DNA of 17,688 bases from contig SYAK01000178.1 in assembly GCA_005788935.1 (NCBI GenBank), positions 1 to 17,688 of the forward strand. Reading direction: 5' to 3'. The translations under genes and the position numbers were made by a program. Shown here piece by piece: positions 1 to 7,671 of the stretch (positions are counted from its first letter, which is position 1; every line of letters begins with the position of its first letter). Under the pieces are notes generated by a model. That model worked only from the letters and a program-made list of their open reading frames with translations. It was not told the DNA's origin and made no database searches. This stretch comes from Pseudomonadota bacterium. Its GTDB lineage: Bacteria; Myxococcota; UBA9042; PHBI01.

Positions 1-285
1 CTCGAGGCTGACGGCCTCGGCGAGCGTCTGGATGAGGAGGGTCTTCGCAAGCCCTGGGACGCCGATGAAGAGCCCATGTCCCTGTGCAAAGAGCGCGGTC
101 AGAAGCAGGTCGACGACCTCCTGCTGACCGACGATCCGCTGCTTCAGGGCCGACAGGACGCGGTCGCGTGTGGTCGCGAGGCGCGCGATGTCGTCCATCG
201 ACGGCTCACGTGGCGCAGGCGCACCTGCCACGGGGGTCTCGAGGGTGTTGTCAGCAACAGAAGCCGTGGGTGCGTCGTCGTTCAT
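1..285 (-). CDS. MoxR-family AAA+ ATPase, N-terminal 95 residues (partial)
   Basis: The frame is open from ATG at 285 to the window edge, so only the N-terminus is seen. After an acidic, Pro/Ala-rich lead of about 30 residues comes the MoxR entry helix and the IVGQQEVVDLLLTALF segment (about 51-66), then HGLFIGVPGLAKT, whose GVPGLAKT (about 75-82) is the Walker A loop. MoxR ATPases are chaperone-like AAA+ proteins that often act with VWA/DUF58 proteins on envelope or metal-enzyme targets. The start overlaps the stop of the upstream peptidase gene by four bases (ATGA), and no strong ribosome site precedes it, so translation is probably coupled. The rest (Walker B, sensors) and probable DUF58/VWA partners would lie beyond base 1. 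The family is clear; the substrate is unknown. Confidence 0.93.
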   Translation of the reverse strand, partial: MNDDAPTASVADNTLETPVAGAPAPREPSMDDIARLATTRDRVLSALKQRIVGQQEVVDLLLTALFAQGHGLFIGVPGLAKTLLIQTLAEAVSLE

Positions 286-1880
286 GGGTGGATGAGCCTG
301 TGGGCGTTGCGTTCGATCGCGGCCTTCCCGGTCAGCCCGAGCTTGTCGTAGACGGCGGCGAGGTGCCCGTGGAGGTCGGGGTCGAACGGGTTGATGGTGA
401 GCGCCTCCTCGAGGTGCGCGCGGGCCTCCGCGTGGCGCCCGAGGGCGAGCAGCGCCTCGCCGAGGTAGACCTGCAGCACGATGTGCCGCGGGTGTTGGGC
501 GATCGGACGCATCAGCGCTTCGGCCGCCTCGGCGGGGCGTTTCGCGCGCAGCAGCGCGTAGCCGAGCTTGCCCTGGATGAGGGGCGAGTCGCGTCCGACG
601 ACCTCGGTGGCGCGCTCGTAGGCATGGATCGCCCCGGTCCATCGGCCCGCGAGCCGCAGTCGGTCGCCGAGCCAGACGTGGTCGCGGGCCTTGTCGACCC
701 GGATGTCGGCGAGTTCGTCGGCCTCGGTGTCGCGCCCCTTGAAGAGCAGCCGCTGGCGGTACTCGGCGTCGAGCGGGCGGTACCCTTGTGCCTTGAGCCA
801 GGTCTTCCAGCCCGGCTCGAAGCGGTCCCATGGCAGCCCGGCGACCTTGCTGACAGCGTCGCGATCCGAGAGGCCCGCGCCGAGGTGGCCGGTCAGCGCC
901 GCCGCGACAGGCCCGCGCGCCCGATTCTCGAGGAACGCCATGACCGTCCACACCTCGGCGAAGGCCGTGGTCGTGGCCTCCTGGCTGGGAAGCTTGGCCA
1001 TCGACGGCGACATGTCGGCGAACGGGATGAGCGACCCCTTCGCGAGGGCCTTCGCGAGGAAGGACTCGCTGTGGCGGTCGAGGGTTGGGCGCGCGTCACG
1101 CCGCCATTTGACCTCATAATACTTCGCAAGCCCCTCGTGGAGCCAGATCGGCGTCTGATTGCGAGACTTCTGGGTCACGACCAGGTGGATGAACTCGTGC
1201 GCGAGCGTGTCGAGCCAGTCGTACCCGTAGACGAGGTCGCGCGGCGAGGTGATCATGAGCCGGTTGTACTTGCAGAGCGCGATGGTGCCCGAGGTGCGGA
1301 TCTCCGCGACCGATAGCGGGCTCACGGCGCCGAGCACGTCGACCGTCGGATAGATCTCCACCCGGATCGGCGTCGGCGGCGTGTGCCCGAAGATGCGGGT
1401 CAGCTCGACGTAGGCGCGGTCAAGGGCCTCCCCGGCATACGGCACGAGCAGCGCGTCGACCCCTGGCGCGTGGCTCAGCTCGAAGTGTCCCGCAGGCGAA
1501 CGTACCCGGACATACGCGCGCGTGACCTCTTCGGTGCTCCGCACGAGGGCCTCGAGCTGGCTGAAGGCCGAGGAGTCTTCGATGCTCCGGGCCTGCGCGA
1601 GCCAGTCCAGGCTCTCGCGGTAACGCCCCTGCATGAACAGCAGCTTGCCGCGCAGATGCACCGTCCCGGCGTCCCCCGAGGCGCCGCTCGCCTCGAGGCG
1701 GGCAAGGATGGCCTCGGCCTCGGCGAGGTTCCAGGCCTCGAGCGCCGCGTCGGCCTGACGCTGGGTGGCGTCGAGATCCGCCCGCGCCGCGCCGCCTCCG
1801 AGGGTCAGCACCGCGGTGAGCATCAGCAGGCCCCAAAGCGGGCGGTTCGCTCGACGCAGGGTCGTGCGCGGGAGGGTCAT
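282..1880 (-). CDS. Secreted HExxH metallopeptidase (peptidase MA-like) with TPR repeats
   Basis: This 532-residue protein starts with a basic N-terminus and a hydrophobic helix (about 14-30) ending AARA, a likely signal peptide cleaved near 34. Residues 36-120 form TPR-like helices. The centre holds a gluzincin-type site: LAHEFIHLVV (HEFIH at 228-232), followed by TPIWLHEGLAKYYE (246-256), where the Glu of HEG is the expected third zinc ligand. The C-terminal 130 residues or so are further TPRs (LIQGKLGYALLRAKRPAEAAEAL and on). A periplasmic zinc peptidase with protein-binding repeats is inferred; substrate unknown. AGGAG lies 8 nt before ATG 1880. The start overlaps the DUF4175-like gene (ATGA) and the stop overlaps moxR (ATGA), so this is the middle gene of a coupled operon. 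Confidence 0.9.
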   Translation of the reverse strand: MTLPRTTLRRANRPLWGLLMLTAVLTLGGGAARADLDATQRQADAALEAWNLAEAEAILARLEASGASGDAGTVHLRGKLLFMQGRYRESLDWLAQARSIEDSSAFSQLEALVRSTEEVTRAYVRVRSPAGHFELSHAPGVDALLVPYAGEALDRAYVELTRIFGHTPPTPIRVEIYPTVDVLGAVSPLSVAEIRTSGTIALCKYNRLMITSPRDLVYGYDWLDTLAHEFIHLVVTQKSRNQTPIWLHEGLAKYYEVKWRRDARPTLDRHSESFLAKALAKGSLIPFADMSPSMAKLPSQEATTTAFAEVWTVMAFLENRARGPVAAALTGHLGAGLSDRDAVSKVAGLPWDRFEPGWKTWLKAQGYRPLDAEYRQRLLFKGRDTEADELADIRVDKARDHVWLGDRLRLAGRWTGAIHAYERATEVVGRDSPLIQGKLGYALLRAKRPAEAAEALMRPIAQHPRHIVLQVYLGEALLALGRHAEARAHLEEALTINPFDPDLHGHLAAVYDKLGLTGKAAIERNAHRLIHP

Positions 1881-4800
1881 CGCGTCAGCTCCTCGTAGAA
1901 GCGCTTCACCGCGTCCCGCCAGGCCTCGGGCGTCTCCTCCTGCATCGCCCGCAGGATTTCGGCCCGCAGCTGCCGGGCACCTCCGGGCTTGTTCTCCCTC
2001 GGGATCGCGACCTTTTCCTTTCCACTGCCAGCCCCGTCGGCCTCACCGTCAGGTGCGTTGCCAGGCTTCGGCTTGCGCGACTCCATGGCCTGCTGTGCGT
2101 CCTTCAACGTGTCGAGGGCCGCCTGCTGTCGGGCCGCGGCCTCGCGCGCCTGCCCCTTCCCGAGCCCCTGTTCCGCGGCGCGCATCGCCTCCGCGGCCTC
2201 CGCGAGCTTCGGGCCGACCTCCCCCGCGACGCCAGGGGTGTCCGCCTCGAGTCCGCTCAGCTGCTCGCCAAGCTTTCCGAGCCGCTCGCGAAGCCGCTGC
2301 TGCGCCTCCTCGAGGCGTCCGAGCTGTCCTTCCTCGCCCTCCGCGGCTCCATCGCGCGCCCCACGGGCGGCCTCCGAAGCTTGTTGCCGCGCCTCCTCGA
2401 GCCCCTCCCGCGTCCCGCCGCGGGCCCCGCGCGCCGCCTCACCGAGGGCGTCCGAGAGCTTGTCGAGCGCTTCCGCGAGGCCATCCGCGGCCTCCTCGAG
2501 TCCAGGTTGTCCCCCGTCCGCGGCCTCTCTCAGGGCCTCGGCGGCGTCTTTCGCCGCAGCGTGACGCCGTCGCGTCCCCTCGCCCGCGCCTTCGAGGCCC
2601 ATCCCGTCGAGCGCCTCACGCGCGGCTTCGGCGGCCTGCTTCGCGGCCTCGCGAGCGTTTGCGGAGGTCTCGCCGTGGAGGCCTTCCTGTTGCCCCGCCA
2701 CCGCATCGAGCTCGTCCGAGAAGGCCTGCTGGCGCTTGGCCGCGGCGGCCCCGAGTCGTCCCCCGCCCTGCTCGAGATCTTCCTGAAGGCCCGCCATCAT
2801 CGACTGGGTCGACTGGTTCAGCTGTTCGAGCAGCTTCATCGCGTCATCGACCTTGCCTTCCTTCAGCAACGCCTCGACCTGCTCCATCGTCGAGGCCATG
2901 TCGGACATCTCTGTCTGCCGCTCGCTTGGGCGCTGCTGAGGGTTCTGGTTTTCATAGGGCGAGCGCTCCTGAAGCTTCGCGAGCTCCTGGCGCAGACGCT
3001 GCATCCGGGCCTGGAGCTGCTTCATCTTTCGCAACACTTGTTCGCGCGCGGCGGGATCCGGGTTGTCCTTCAGCTTCTTCATGAGCTCCATCAGCTCGTC
3101 CTGCGCCTCGAGCAGCTCGCGCCCTCGCGCAAGGACGTCGTCCTTGCGCGAGGCGTCGAGGAGGCGCTTCAGCTCGAAGATGCTCGTCTCCGTGTCGTCG
3201 ATCCCGAGCGCGTTCAAGTCGCGCATCAGCGTCGCTGCGGCCACGGCGTCGAGGCTTCGCTCCTCGCGCTGCCACCGCTCGAGCAGCGCGCGCTCGTGGG
3301 TCGCGTTCGGCTGCAGGCGGTCCCGCACGGCCCGAACGCCGTCCCGCAGCGCGTCGGTCGCCTCGGGGTCGAGCGCGAGCCGCGCAATGGCCTCATCGAG
3401 TCGTGTCAGCACCTCCCTGAGCGCCTGCGCGATCGTGTCGGCATGGGGTGCCGCCACGTGCCACGGGCGCGGCCCCCCAGCCTCCGGGTCGGCCATCAGC
3501 GGGTGCTCCACGCGGTCCGCGTAGATCCCGACGAGTGACGTGAGGACCGCGTCAAGGACGGCGCGAATTGCGTCGTGCTCAGCTTCGGGTGAGTAGAGCG
3601 TCAGCCGCCGCGTCGCGCTTCGACCGATGACGGCCTCCGCGTCCGCTGCTGCGGGTGCGGGCCGCAGGTCGCGGGCCTCGAAGCCCACGTCGGCACGTTC
3701 GCCGGCCTCGAGCCCGAGCCGCTTCACCTCGAGCGTGATATGCCCCTTCTCGACGCGCGCCCCCTCGGCGACGCGCACCGCCTCGCGGAGGAGTTCGCGG
3801 CCGTCCTCGGCTCGGGCCACGAGGGCGATCGCACCCAGCCCGAGGTCGTCGGTGGCCTCGAAGAAGAAGTCGATGCGGTCATCGGGTTTCACCTCGAGAT
3901 CGGTCTCTGGCAGGACGAGCGTCGCTTCGGGCGGTGCGTCGGGCTGCGCGGTCACGTGGCGCCAGGTCCGCTCGCGCACGATCGTGCCGTCCGCTAGCCG
4001 CAAGGCGAAGCGATAGCGGTCATCCTCGCCGACGGTCAGTCGCCCCGACAGGCGGATCGCCGGGTCGCCTGGCGTCACATCGACCGCCCACCGCTCGCCT
4101 GGCGCAGATGCAAGCTCGAGGGCCGCCTCGACCGTCTCTGGCACGAGGCTTGTCCCCGCGAAGTCGATCGTCGCGCCCGTCAGCGCCGTCACGTCGCCGC
4201 TGCTTCGTGGGAGCGTCCGCGCTGCGAGGCGCGCGTAGGCAGGGGGTGCAATCTCGAGGTCGAGCTGGCTGACCGCGACATCGACCCAGAGGCCGCCGTC
4301 GGCCTCTTCCGGAGGCGCTTCCCAGACGAACTTCGCAACCGCCGCCTCCACAAGGCCCGGGGACGCGAGGATCGCGCCAAGCGACAGCCCGAGCGCCCCG
4401 AGCGGCACCCACCCTCGCCGGCGTCGCGCGAGCAGCGAGGACGGTGAAGCCCCGGTCTCCGGCAGATCCCCGAGCCGTCGCGCGTCGAGACGAGCGACTT
4501 CCCGCGCCGCGTTCGCGACCACCGCCGCGACGAGCGCGGGCGACGGCGCGGCCCCGGCTGTGACCGGAGGCTCGCGCAGCCCGAGCTCGACCGCTGTCAC
4601 GAGGCTCGACCCGAGCGTCGGCACCCGCGCCTCCACCCAGCGCGCGAGCTCGGCCGTGTCGCCAAGCGCCCGGTGCGGCAGGACGCCGTGGCGCAGGAGC
4701 TGGTGGACGGCGAGCGCCGCAGCCACCCCGACGAGGACGAGAGGAGCCAGCCGGGACCCGGGTTCACCGACTGCCGCCACGCAGAGCGCGCCAAAACCCC

Positions 4801-4909
4801 CGAGCGTCAACACCGCGGTCGCGCGCAGGGTCGCGAGCCACCAGACGCGTCGCCGCTCGATGCGCTGGAGCTGGGCCAGGAATGTCCGGATCGCGGTGGC
4901 GGGCTGCAT
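1877..4909 (-). CDS. DUF4175-like membrane protein with long C-terminal coiled coil
   Basis: This is a 1010-residue protein. Hydrophobic segments at about 24-47, 53-75 and 166-190 anchor it in the inner membrane. Residues 200-430 are beta-rich, with Pro-containing strands (EIAPPAYARL, TLVLPETDLEVKPDD) like an Ig-type extracytoplasmic region. From about 540 to 960 it becomes an Ala/Glu/Gln/Arg-rich coiled coil with low-complexity stretches (LMELMKKLKDNPDP, EAARGARGGTREGLEEAR). The end, KPGGARQLRAEILRAMQEETPEAWRDAVKRFYEELTR (given here by its parts KPGGARQLRAEIL and WRDAVKRFYEELTR), is typical of DUF4175-type proteins next to MoxR genes. It is the first gene of the operon. The role is not established; a scaffold or substrate adaptor for the MoxR system is an inference. 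Very long antisense open frames over the coiled coil are a composition effect. Confidence 0.85.
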   Translation of the reverse strand: MQPATAIRTFLAQLQRIERRRVWWLATLRATAVLTLGGFGALCVAAVGEPGSRLAPLVLVGVAAALAVHQLLRHGVLPHRALGDTAELARWVEARVPTLGSSLVTAVELGLREPPVTAGAAPSPALVAAVVANAAREVARLDARRLGDLPETGASPSSLLARRRRGWVPLGALGLSLGAILASPGLVEAAVAKFVWEAPPEEADGGLWVDVAVSQLDLEIAPPAYARLAARTLPRSSGDVTALTGATIDFAGTSLVPETVEAALELASAPGERWAVDVTPGDPAIRLSGRLTVGEDDRYRFALRLADGTIVRERTWRHVTAQPDAPPEATLVLPETDLEVKPDDRIDFFFEATDDLGLGAIALVARAEDGRELLREAVRVAEGARVEKGHITLEVKRLGLEAGERADVGFEARDLRPAPAAADAEAVIGRSATRRLTLYSPEAEHDAIRAVLDAVLTSLVGIYADRVEHPLMADPEAGGPRPWHVAAPHADTIAQALREVLTRLDEAIARLALDPEATDALRDGVRAVRDRLQPNATHERALLERWQREERSLDAVAAATLMRDLNALGIDDTETSIFELKRLLDASRKDDVLARGRELLEAQDELMELMKKLKDNPDPAAREQVLRKMKQLQARMQRLRQELAKLQERSPYENQNPQQRPSERQTEMSDMASTMEQVEALLKEGKVDDAMKLLEQLNQSTQSMMAGLQEDLEQGGGRLGAAAAKRQQAFSDELDAVAGQQEGLHGETSANAREAAKQAAEAAREALDGMGLEGAGEGTRRRHAAAKDAAEALREAADGGQPGLEEAADGLAEALDKLSDALGEAARGARGGTREGLEEARQQASEAARGARDGAAEGEEGQLGRLEEAQQRLRERLGKLGEQLSGLEADTPGVAGEVGPKLAEAAEAMRAAEQGLGKGQAREAAARQQAALDTLKDAQQAMESRKPKPGNAPDGEADGAGSGKEKVAIPRENKPGGARQLRAEILRAMQEETPEAWRDAVKRFYEELTR

Positions 4910-5125
4910 GGCTCGTTCGGTTCGGCGAGGGTCCGCGGCAGCGGGAACCGGAGTCTAGCCGCAACGAACGGCCAAGGCGAGGGATTCCCGAGGGCTGTCC
5001 GTCTCCGCTTCGGGTGTCGTGCCGCTTGCCCTCGCGCATGGGTTGTGGAATCCATCGCACGCGTCGCTTGAAGAAGCTTCGGGTCCGCCCGTCGGAGCCG
5101 CCTGCGTCAAGCCGTGGAGACCTGC
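4910..5125. promoter_or_regulatory. Divergent intergenic region, DUF4175 operon / ECF sigma operon
   Basis: These 216 bases separate two divergent operons, so they must hold both promoters. For the minus-strand operon, TAGACT (plus-strand 4952-4957) resembles a -10 box, but I see no good -35 at the proper distance. For the plus-strand sigma operon I find neither a clear housekeeping promoter nor a convincing ECF-type GAAC-N16-TC pair. Only the region itself is supported, not exact sites. Confidence 0.35.
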
Positions 5126-5779
5126 GTGAACGACCTCGACAAGAAGCCGGGCCCGGCCGGGGCCGCGCCAAGCCCAACAGAGCTCGAGCGGAGCGCGCAG
5201 GCCCGGGAGGACGCCGAACTTGTCGCGCGCATCCTCGGCGGCGATGCCCGAGCGTTTCGGACCCTCGTCGACCGTTACCAGCGCAAGGTCTATTCCATCG
5301 CCTTCGGTGTGGTCCGGAACCCGGACGCCGCGATGGATGCGACGCAGGACGTCTTCGTCAAGATTCACAAGAATCTTCACGCCTTCAAGGGCGACTCGAG
5401 CTTTTACACCTGGGTCTACCGCATCACCCTCAACCTGTGTATCGACCGCAAGCGCCGCGAGGCCCGCGCCCGCGAGGTCGACTACGATGATGGCGTGCGG
5501 CACGGCGAGGCCTTCGGAAACGGCCCGACGCTCGCCACGATGGGGCTCGACAGCCCGGCCCAGGCAGCGCAGCGCAAGGAGCTGGTGACCCACATGGACG
5601 CCGCCCTCGGGACGCTCAGCGACGAACACCGCGCGATCCTGATGATGCGCGAAGTGGACGGCCTCTCTTACGAAGAGCTCGCGGAGGCCCTCGAGATCCC
5701 GAAGGGGACCGTCATGAGTCGCCTCTTTCACGCGCGAAAGAACTTTCAGAAAGCGCTCTCCCGGTACCTCAAGGCTTGA
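5126..5779 (+). CDS. ECF sigma-70 factor, RpoE-like
   Basis: This 217-residue sigma factor has region 2 at about 44-110 (FRTLVDRYQRKVYSIAFGVV, then DATQDVFVKIHKNLHAF and TWVYRITLNLCIDRKRR) and region 4 at about 152-205 (LSDEHRAILMMREVDGLSYE, then EIPKGTVMSRLFHARKNFQKAL, the -35-binding helix-turn-helix). GTG 5126 is chosen because GGAG (5116-5119) sits 6 nt ahead; an in-frame GTG at 5114 would overlap this site and add four residues. The gene is followed 55 bp later by an anti-sigma gene and a secreted protein, the layout of an envelope-stress regulon. Such factors recruit RNA polymerase to stress promoters when released by the anti-sigma protein. Class is certain; the stimulus is unknown. 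Confidence 0.96.
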   Translation: MNDLDKKPGPAGAAPSPTELERSAQAREDAELVARILGGDARAFRTLVDRYQRKVYSIAFGVVRNPDAAMDATQDVFVKIHKNLHAFKGDSSFYTWVYRITLNLCIDRKRREARAREVDYDDGVRHGEAFGNGPTLATMGLDSPAQAAQRKELVTHMDAALGTLSDEHRAILMMREVDGLSYEELAEALEIPKGTVMSRLFHARKNFQKALSRYLKA

Positions 5780-5834
5780 ATCTTTTGCCGCGCCGGCCGT
5801 CCCAGCCCTGTCCGTTCCCCGAGCGAGGTGCCCC

Positions 5835-6518
5835 ATGACCCTTTCACGCGACGAACTCGAGCAGCACCTGATGCCCTACGTCGACGGAGAGCTCGCGCCC
5901 GCGGAGGCGGCGGCGGTGGAGCAGGCTCTCGCCTTCCATCCCGACCTCGCCCGCGAGGTGCAGGCGCTCCGCGACCTCTCGGGGCTCACGCGGGTCGCGT
6001 TCGCCCCGCGCGACGTCCACGTCGCCGCCGTTGACTTCAGCGGGCTCGGGGATCGCGTGCTGGCGCGCCTCGAGGCCGACGATCGCGTCATGGCCCCGCG
6101 CAGCGTCGACCCGGGCGACGGAAGCCCGACGTTGGGCGCGCGGTTCGCCGCGTGGTGGCGCGGTTTCTTCGCCTTCGAGCGTCCCTTCGCCCTCGCAGGA
6201 GCGGCGGCCGTCGCGGTGGCGGTCCTCGGGACGCTCGCCCTCCGCGACGCAGGCGACGGGGGCTCGCTTGCCCCGAACAATGTCGCGAACAAGACGCTTC
6301 CCAATGCGCCGAAGTCCGAGCGTGTCCGCCGCGGCCCCGAGTCCGAGGTCGCCCTCGGCGGCCGCGGCGCGGTCCGCATCGAGTCGGTCGAGGTCACCGA
6401 CGGCGAGGTCTTCGTCGAGGGCGGCGCCGACGAGGCGGACAAGCCCCTCGTCCTGTGGCACGTCGTCGAGGGCGAGTCGTCGGAGGCCCCCGCCGCACCC
6501 ACCGGAGGCGGGCTGTGA
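5835..6518 (+). CDS. Membrane anti-sigma factor lacking zinc-finger cysteines
   Basis: This 227-residue protein begins with an anti-sigma fold: SRDELEQHLMPYVDGELAPAE, then AAAVEQALAFHPDLAREVQAL (about 4-46). This matches the usual 'Y-V-D-G-E-L ... A-V-E' pattern, but the whole protein has no cysteine, so the H-C-C zinc site typical of many such domains is missing. One membrane helix lies at about 118-136 (FALAGAAAVAVAVLGTLAL). The periplasmic tail ends in a small beta-rich segment (VRIESVEVTDGEVFVEGGAD). It probably holds the preceding sigma factor at the membrane. GAGG at 5825-5828 is 6 nt before ATG 5835. Its stop overlaps the next start (GTGA), so all three genes are probably co-translated. 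Without cysteines, direct thiol sensing is unlikely; proteolysis or periplasmic partner binding is more plausible. Confidence 0.85.
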   Translation: MTLSRDELEQHLMPYVDGELAPAEAAAVEQALAFHPDLAREVQALRDLSGLTRVAFAPRDVHVAAVDFSGLGDRVLARLEADDRVMAPRSVDPGDGSPTLGARFAAWWRGFFAFERPFALAGAAAVAVAVLGTLALRDAGDGGSLAPNNVANKTLPNAPKSERVRRGPESEVALGGRGAVRIESVEVTDGEVFVEGGADEADKPLVLWHVVEGESSEAPAAPTGGGL

Positions 6519-7027
6519 GCGCAAGGGTCCTGCCCATGGTCATCGCCGCGGCGGTTCTGCTCGTGGGCGGCCGCGCCCTCTCGGCTGAACCCGAGGGCGA
6601 GGCCACCACCGCTGTCGCGGGCCGCGCGGAGACAGGTCACGCACCGCAGGCCGCAGATCCGGCGTCCGTTGGGGTCACCGTGACCGTCGTCCTCGCCCGG
6701 GCGGGGACTGGCGCGGTCGAGGTCGCGCCCGAGCTCGCGGCGCTCGGGCCGGCGCTCACGCGGGCCTTCCCGGACCACCGTCGCTTCACGCGGCTTGGTC
6801 GGCATGCCCTCGTGGTCACGGCGTCAGGCGCCTCGCCCGTGACCCTGCCCAACGGTAGCGCGCTGGCGCTGCGGCACGCGGGCCTTCGTGAGGGTCGTCA
6901 CGCGCTCAACGTCGAGGTCGGCGGGCTGCGGACGACGGTTCAGGCGGCTCCGGGGTCCACCTTCTTTCAGGCGGGGCGTGGCCACGATGGCGGCATGCTG
7001 GTCCTCGCCTTCGAGGTCGCCCGCTGA
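6515..7027 (+). CDS. Small secreted protein of the sigma/anti-sigma operon, function unknown
   Basis: The 170-residue product starts at GTG 6515, which overlaps the anti-sigma stop; GGAGG at 6503-6507 lies 7 nt upstream and supports this start. Residues 1-24 (SARVLPMVIAAAVLLVGGRA and LSA) form a signal peptide with likely cleavage after ALSA. The mature part is beta-rich: VGVTVTVVLAR, then a helix ELAALGPALTRAF, then SPVTLPNGSALALRHAG, and a C-terminal block with PGSTFFQAG and GGMLVLAFEV. I recall comparable 'LPNG ... PGGT ... GGVLILAI' proteins next to RpoE-like factors in related bacteria, but cannot name a family. Its place suggests a periplasmic sensor, a ligand of the anti-sigma factor, or a regulon product. 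No Cys is seen in the mature part. Confidence 0.8.
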   Translation: MSARVLPMVIAAAVLLVGGRALSAEPEGEATTAVAGRAETGHAPQAADPASVGVTVTVVLARAGTGAVEVAPELAALGPALTRAFPDHRRFTRLGRHALVVTASGASPVTLPNGSALALRHAGLREGRHALNVEVGGLRTTVQAAPGSTFFQAGRGHDGGMLVLAFEVAR

Positions 7028-7070
7028 GGGGCCCCCTTGCCCTGCAGACCCGCGTGCTTAAGCCCCCTGC

Positions 7071-7592
7071 ATGCAGGCACAGCCAGCCGCTCCCGACGCG
7101 CCGATCGCGTGGTATCGGCCGACCATTCGTCGGGCTGTCCGCGTTGCGTGGCTTCAGGCCTGCGGCTTCGTCGGTAGCGGGGCCACGCTGCTTGGCCTCC
7201 TGCGCTCGCATGACGTCGATTTCGGCAGCCCGTGGTTGCCGCTCTGGCTCGTGGGCATCGGCCTTGTCACCGCGGGGCCCGTCTGGCTCACGGCGCGTCT
7301 CGGACGGGTCCTCGGCCGCGAAGAGGTCCTGAGCGTCGACACCTCGGGTGTCCGGTGGCTCGAAGGCGAGGCCGTCGTGATGCGCTGGCGTTGGGACGAC
7401 ATCGCGTCGGTCGAGGTCCGTCAAGGCCCGCCAGGCGTCACCCCAACCCTCGTCATCGCGCGGCAGGACGGCTCGCGCTGGGAGCTCCCCCGTGAGCTCG
7501 AGCCCGACGCCCCCGAGGAGGCCGCGCGCCTCATTCGGGAGCTTCGGCAGAAGGCGCAGCTTGGCCTTCGCGTCCGGCCGAGGGGGGCCTGA
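7071..7592 (+). CDS. Two-helix membrane protein with PH-like C-terminal domain
   Basis: This 173-residue protein has two hydrophobic helices (about 26-44, AWLQACGFVGSGATLLGLL, and about 55-75, PLWLVGIGLVTAGPVWLTA) followed by a soluble beta-rich domain: EEVLSVDTSGVRWLEGEAVV, then MRWRWDDIASVEVRQG and GSRWELPRELEP, with a final amphipathic helix EEAARLIRELRQKAQLGLR. The pattern of two helices plus 'W-D-D-I-x-S-V-E-V' resembles bacterial PH-like (bPH) proteins; this is a weak, fold-level match. ATG 7071 sits inside the palindrome CTGCATGCAG and has no Shine-Dalgarno before it, so the start is less sure or the message is leaderless. It lies 43 bp after the sigma operon and may be its fourth gene. 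Function unknown. Confidence 0.75.
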   Translation: MQAQPAAPDAPIAWYRPTIRRAVRVAWLQACGFVGSGATLLGLLRSHDVDFGSPWLPLWLVGIGLVTAGPVWLTARLGRVLGREEVLSVDTSGVRWLEGEAVVMRWRWDDIASVEVRQGPPGVTPTLVIARQDGSRWELPRELEPDAPEEAARLIRELRQKAQLGLRVRPRGA

Positions 7593-7602
7593 ACGCGAGC
7601 GA

Positions 7603-7630
7603 CCCGCGCCGTCATCATCTGACGGGCGGG
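7603..7630. terminator. Strong hairpin between convergent genes
   Basis: The arms CCCGCGCCGTCA (7603-7614) and TGACGGGCGGG (7620-7630) pair over 11 bp with one bulged G, around the loop TCATC. It begins 10 bp after the stop of the PH-like gene. No U-tract follows on either strand, so it may act as a 3' stabiliser or a bidirectional, Rho-assisted stop rather than as a classical intrinsic terminator. Confidence 0.55.
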
Positions 7631-7647
7631 CCGTTCGGGGTCTGAAC

Positions 7648-7666
7648 CGCCGCGAAGATCGCGGCG
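7648..7666. terminator. Second hairpin, just past the TonB-receptor stop
   Basis: CGCCGCGA (7648-7655), loop AGA, and TCGCGGCG (7659-7666) form a perfect 8-bp stem. It lies 5 bp beyond the stop codon of the minus-strand receptor gene, the usual place for a 3' hairpin. There is no T-run after it on either strand. Confidence 0.5.
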
Positions 7667-7671
7667 CCAGA

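Noticed and set aside
84..1316. Long plus-strand open frame (410 codons) opposite the peptidase gene
   Set aside because: It is antisense to a gene with clear signal peptide and HExxH motif. Its Arg/Gly/Glu-rich product shows no family, as expected from high third-position GC.
1765..3538. Two overlapping plus-strand open frames (439 and 385 codons) opposite the coiled-coil gene
   Set aside because: They are shadows of the Ala/Glu-rich coiled-coil coding strand, with Pro/Arg/Ser- or Leu/Arg-biased products and no ribosome sites.
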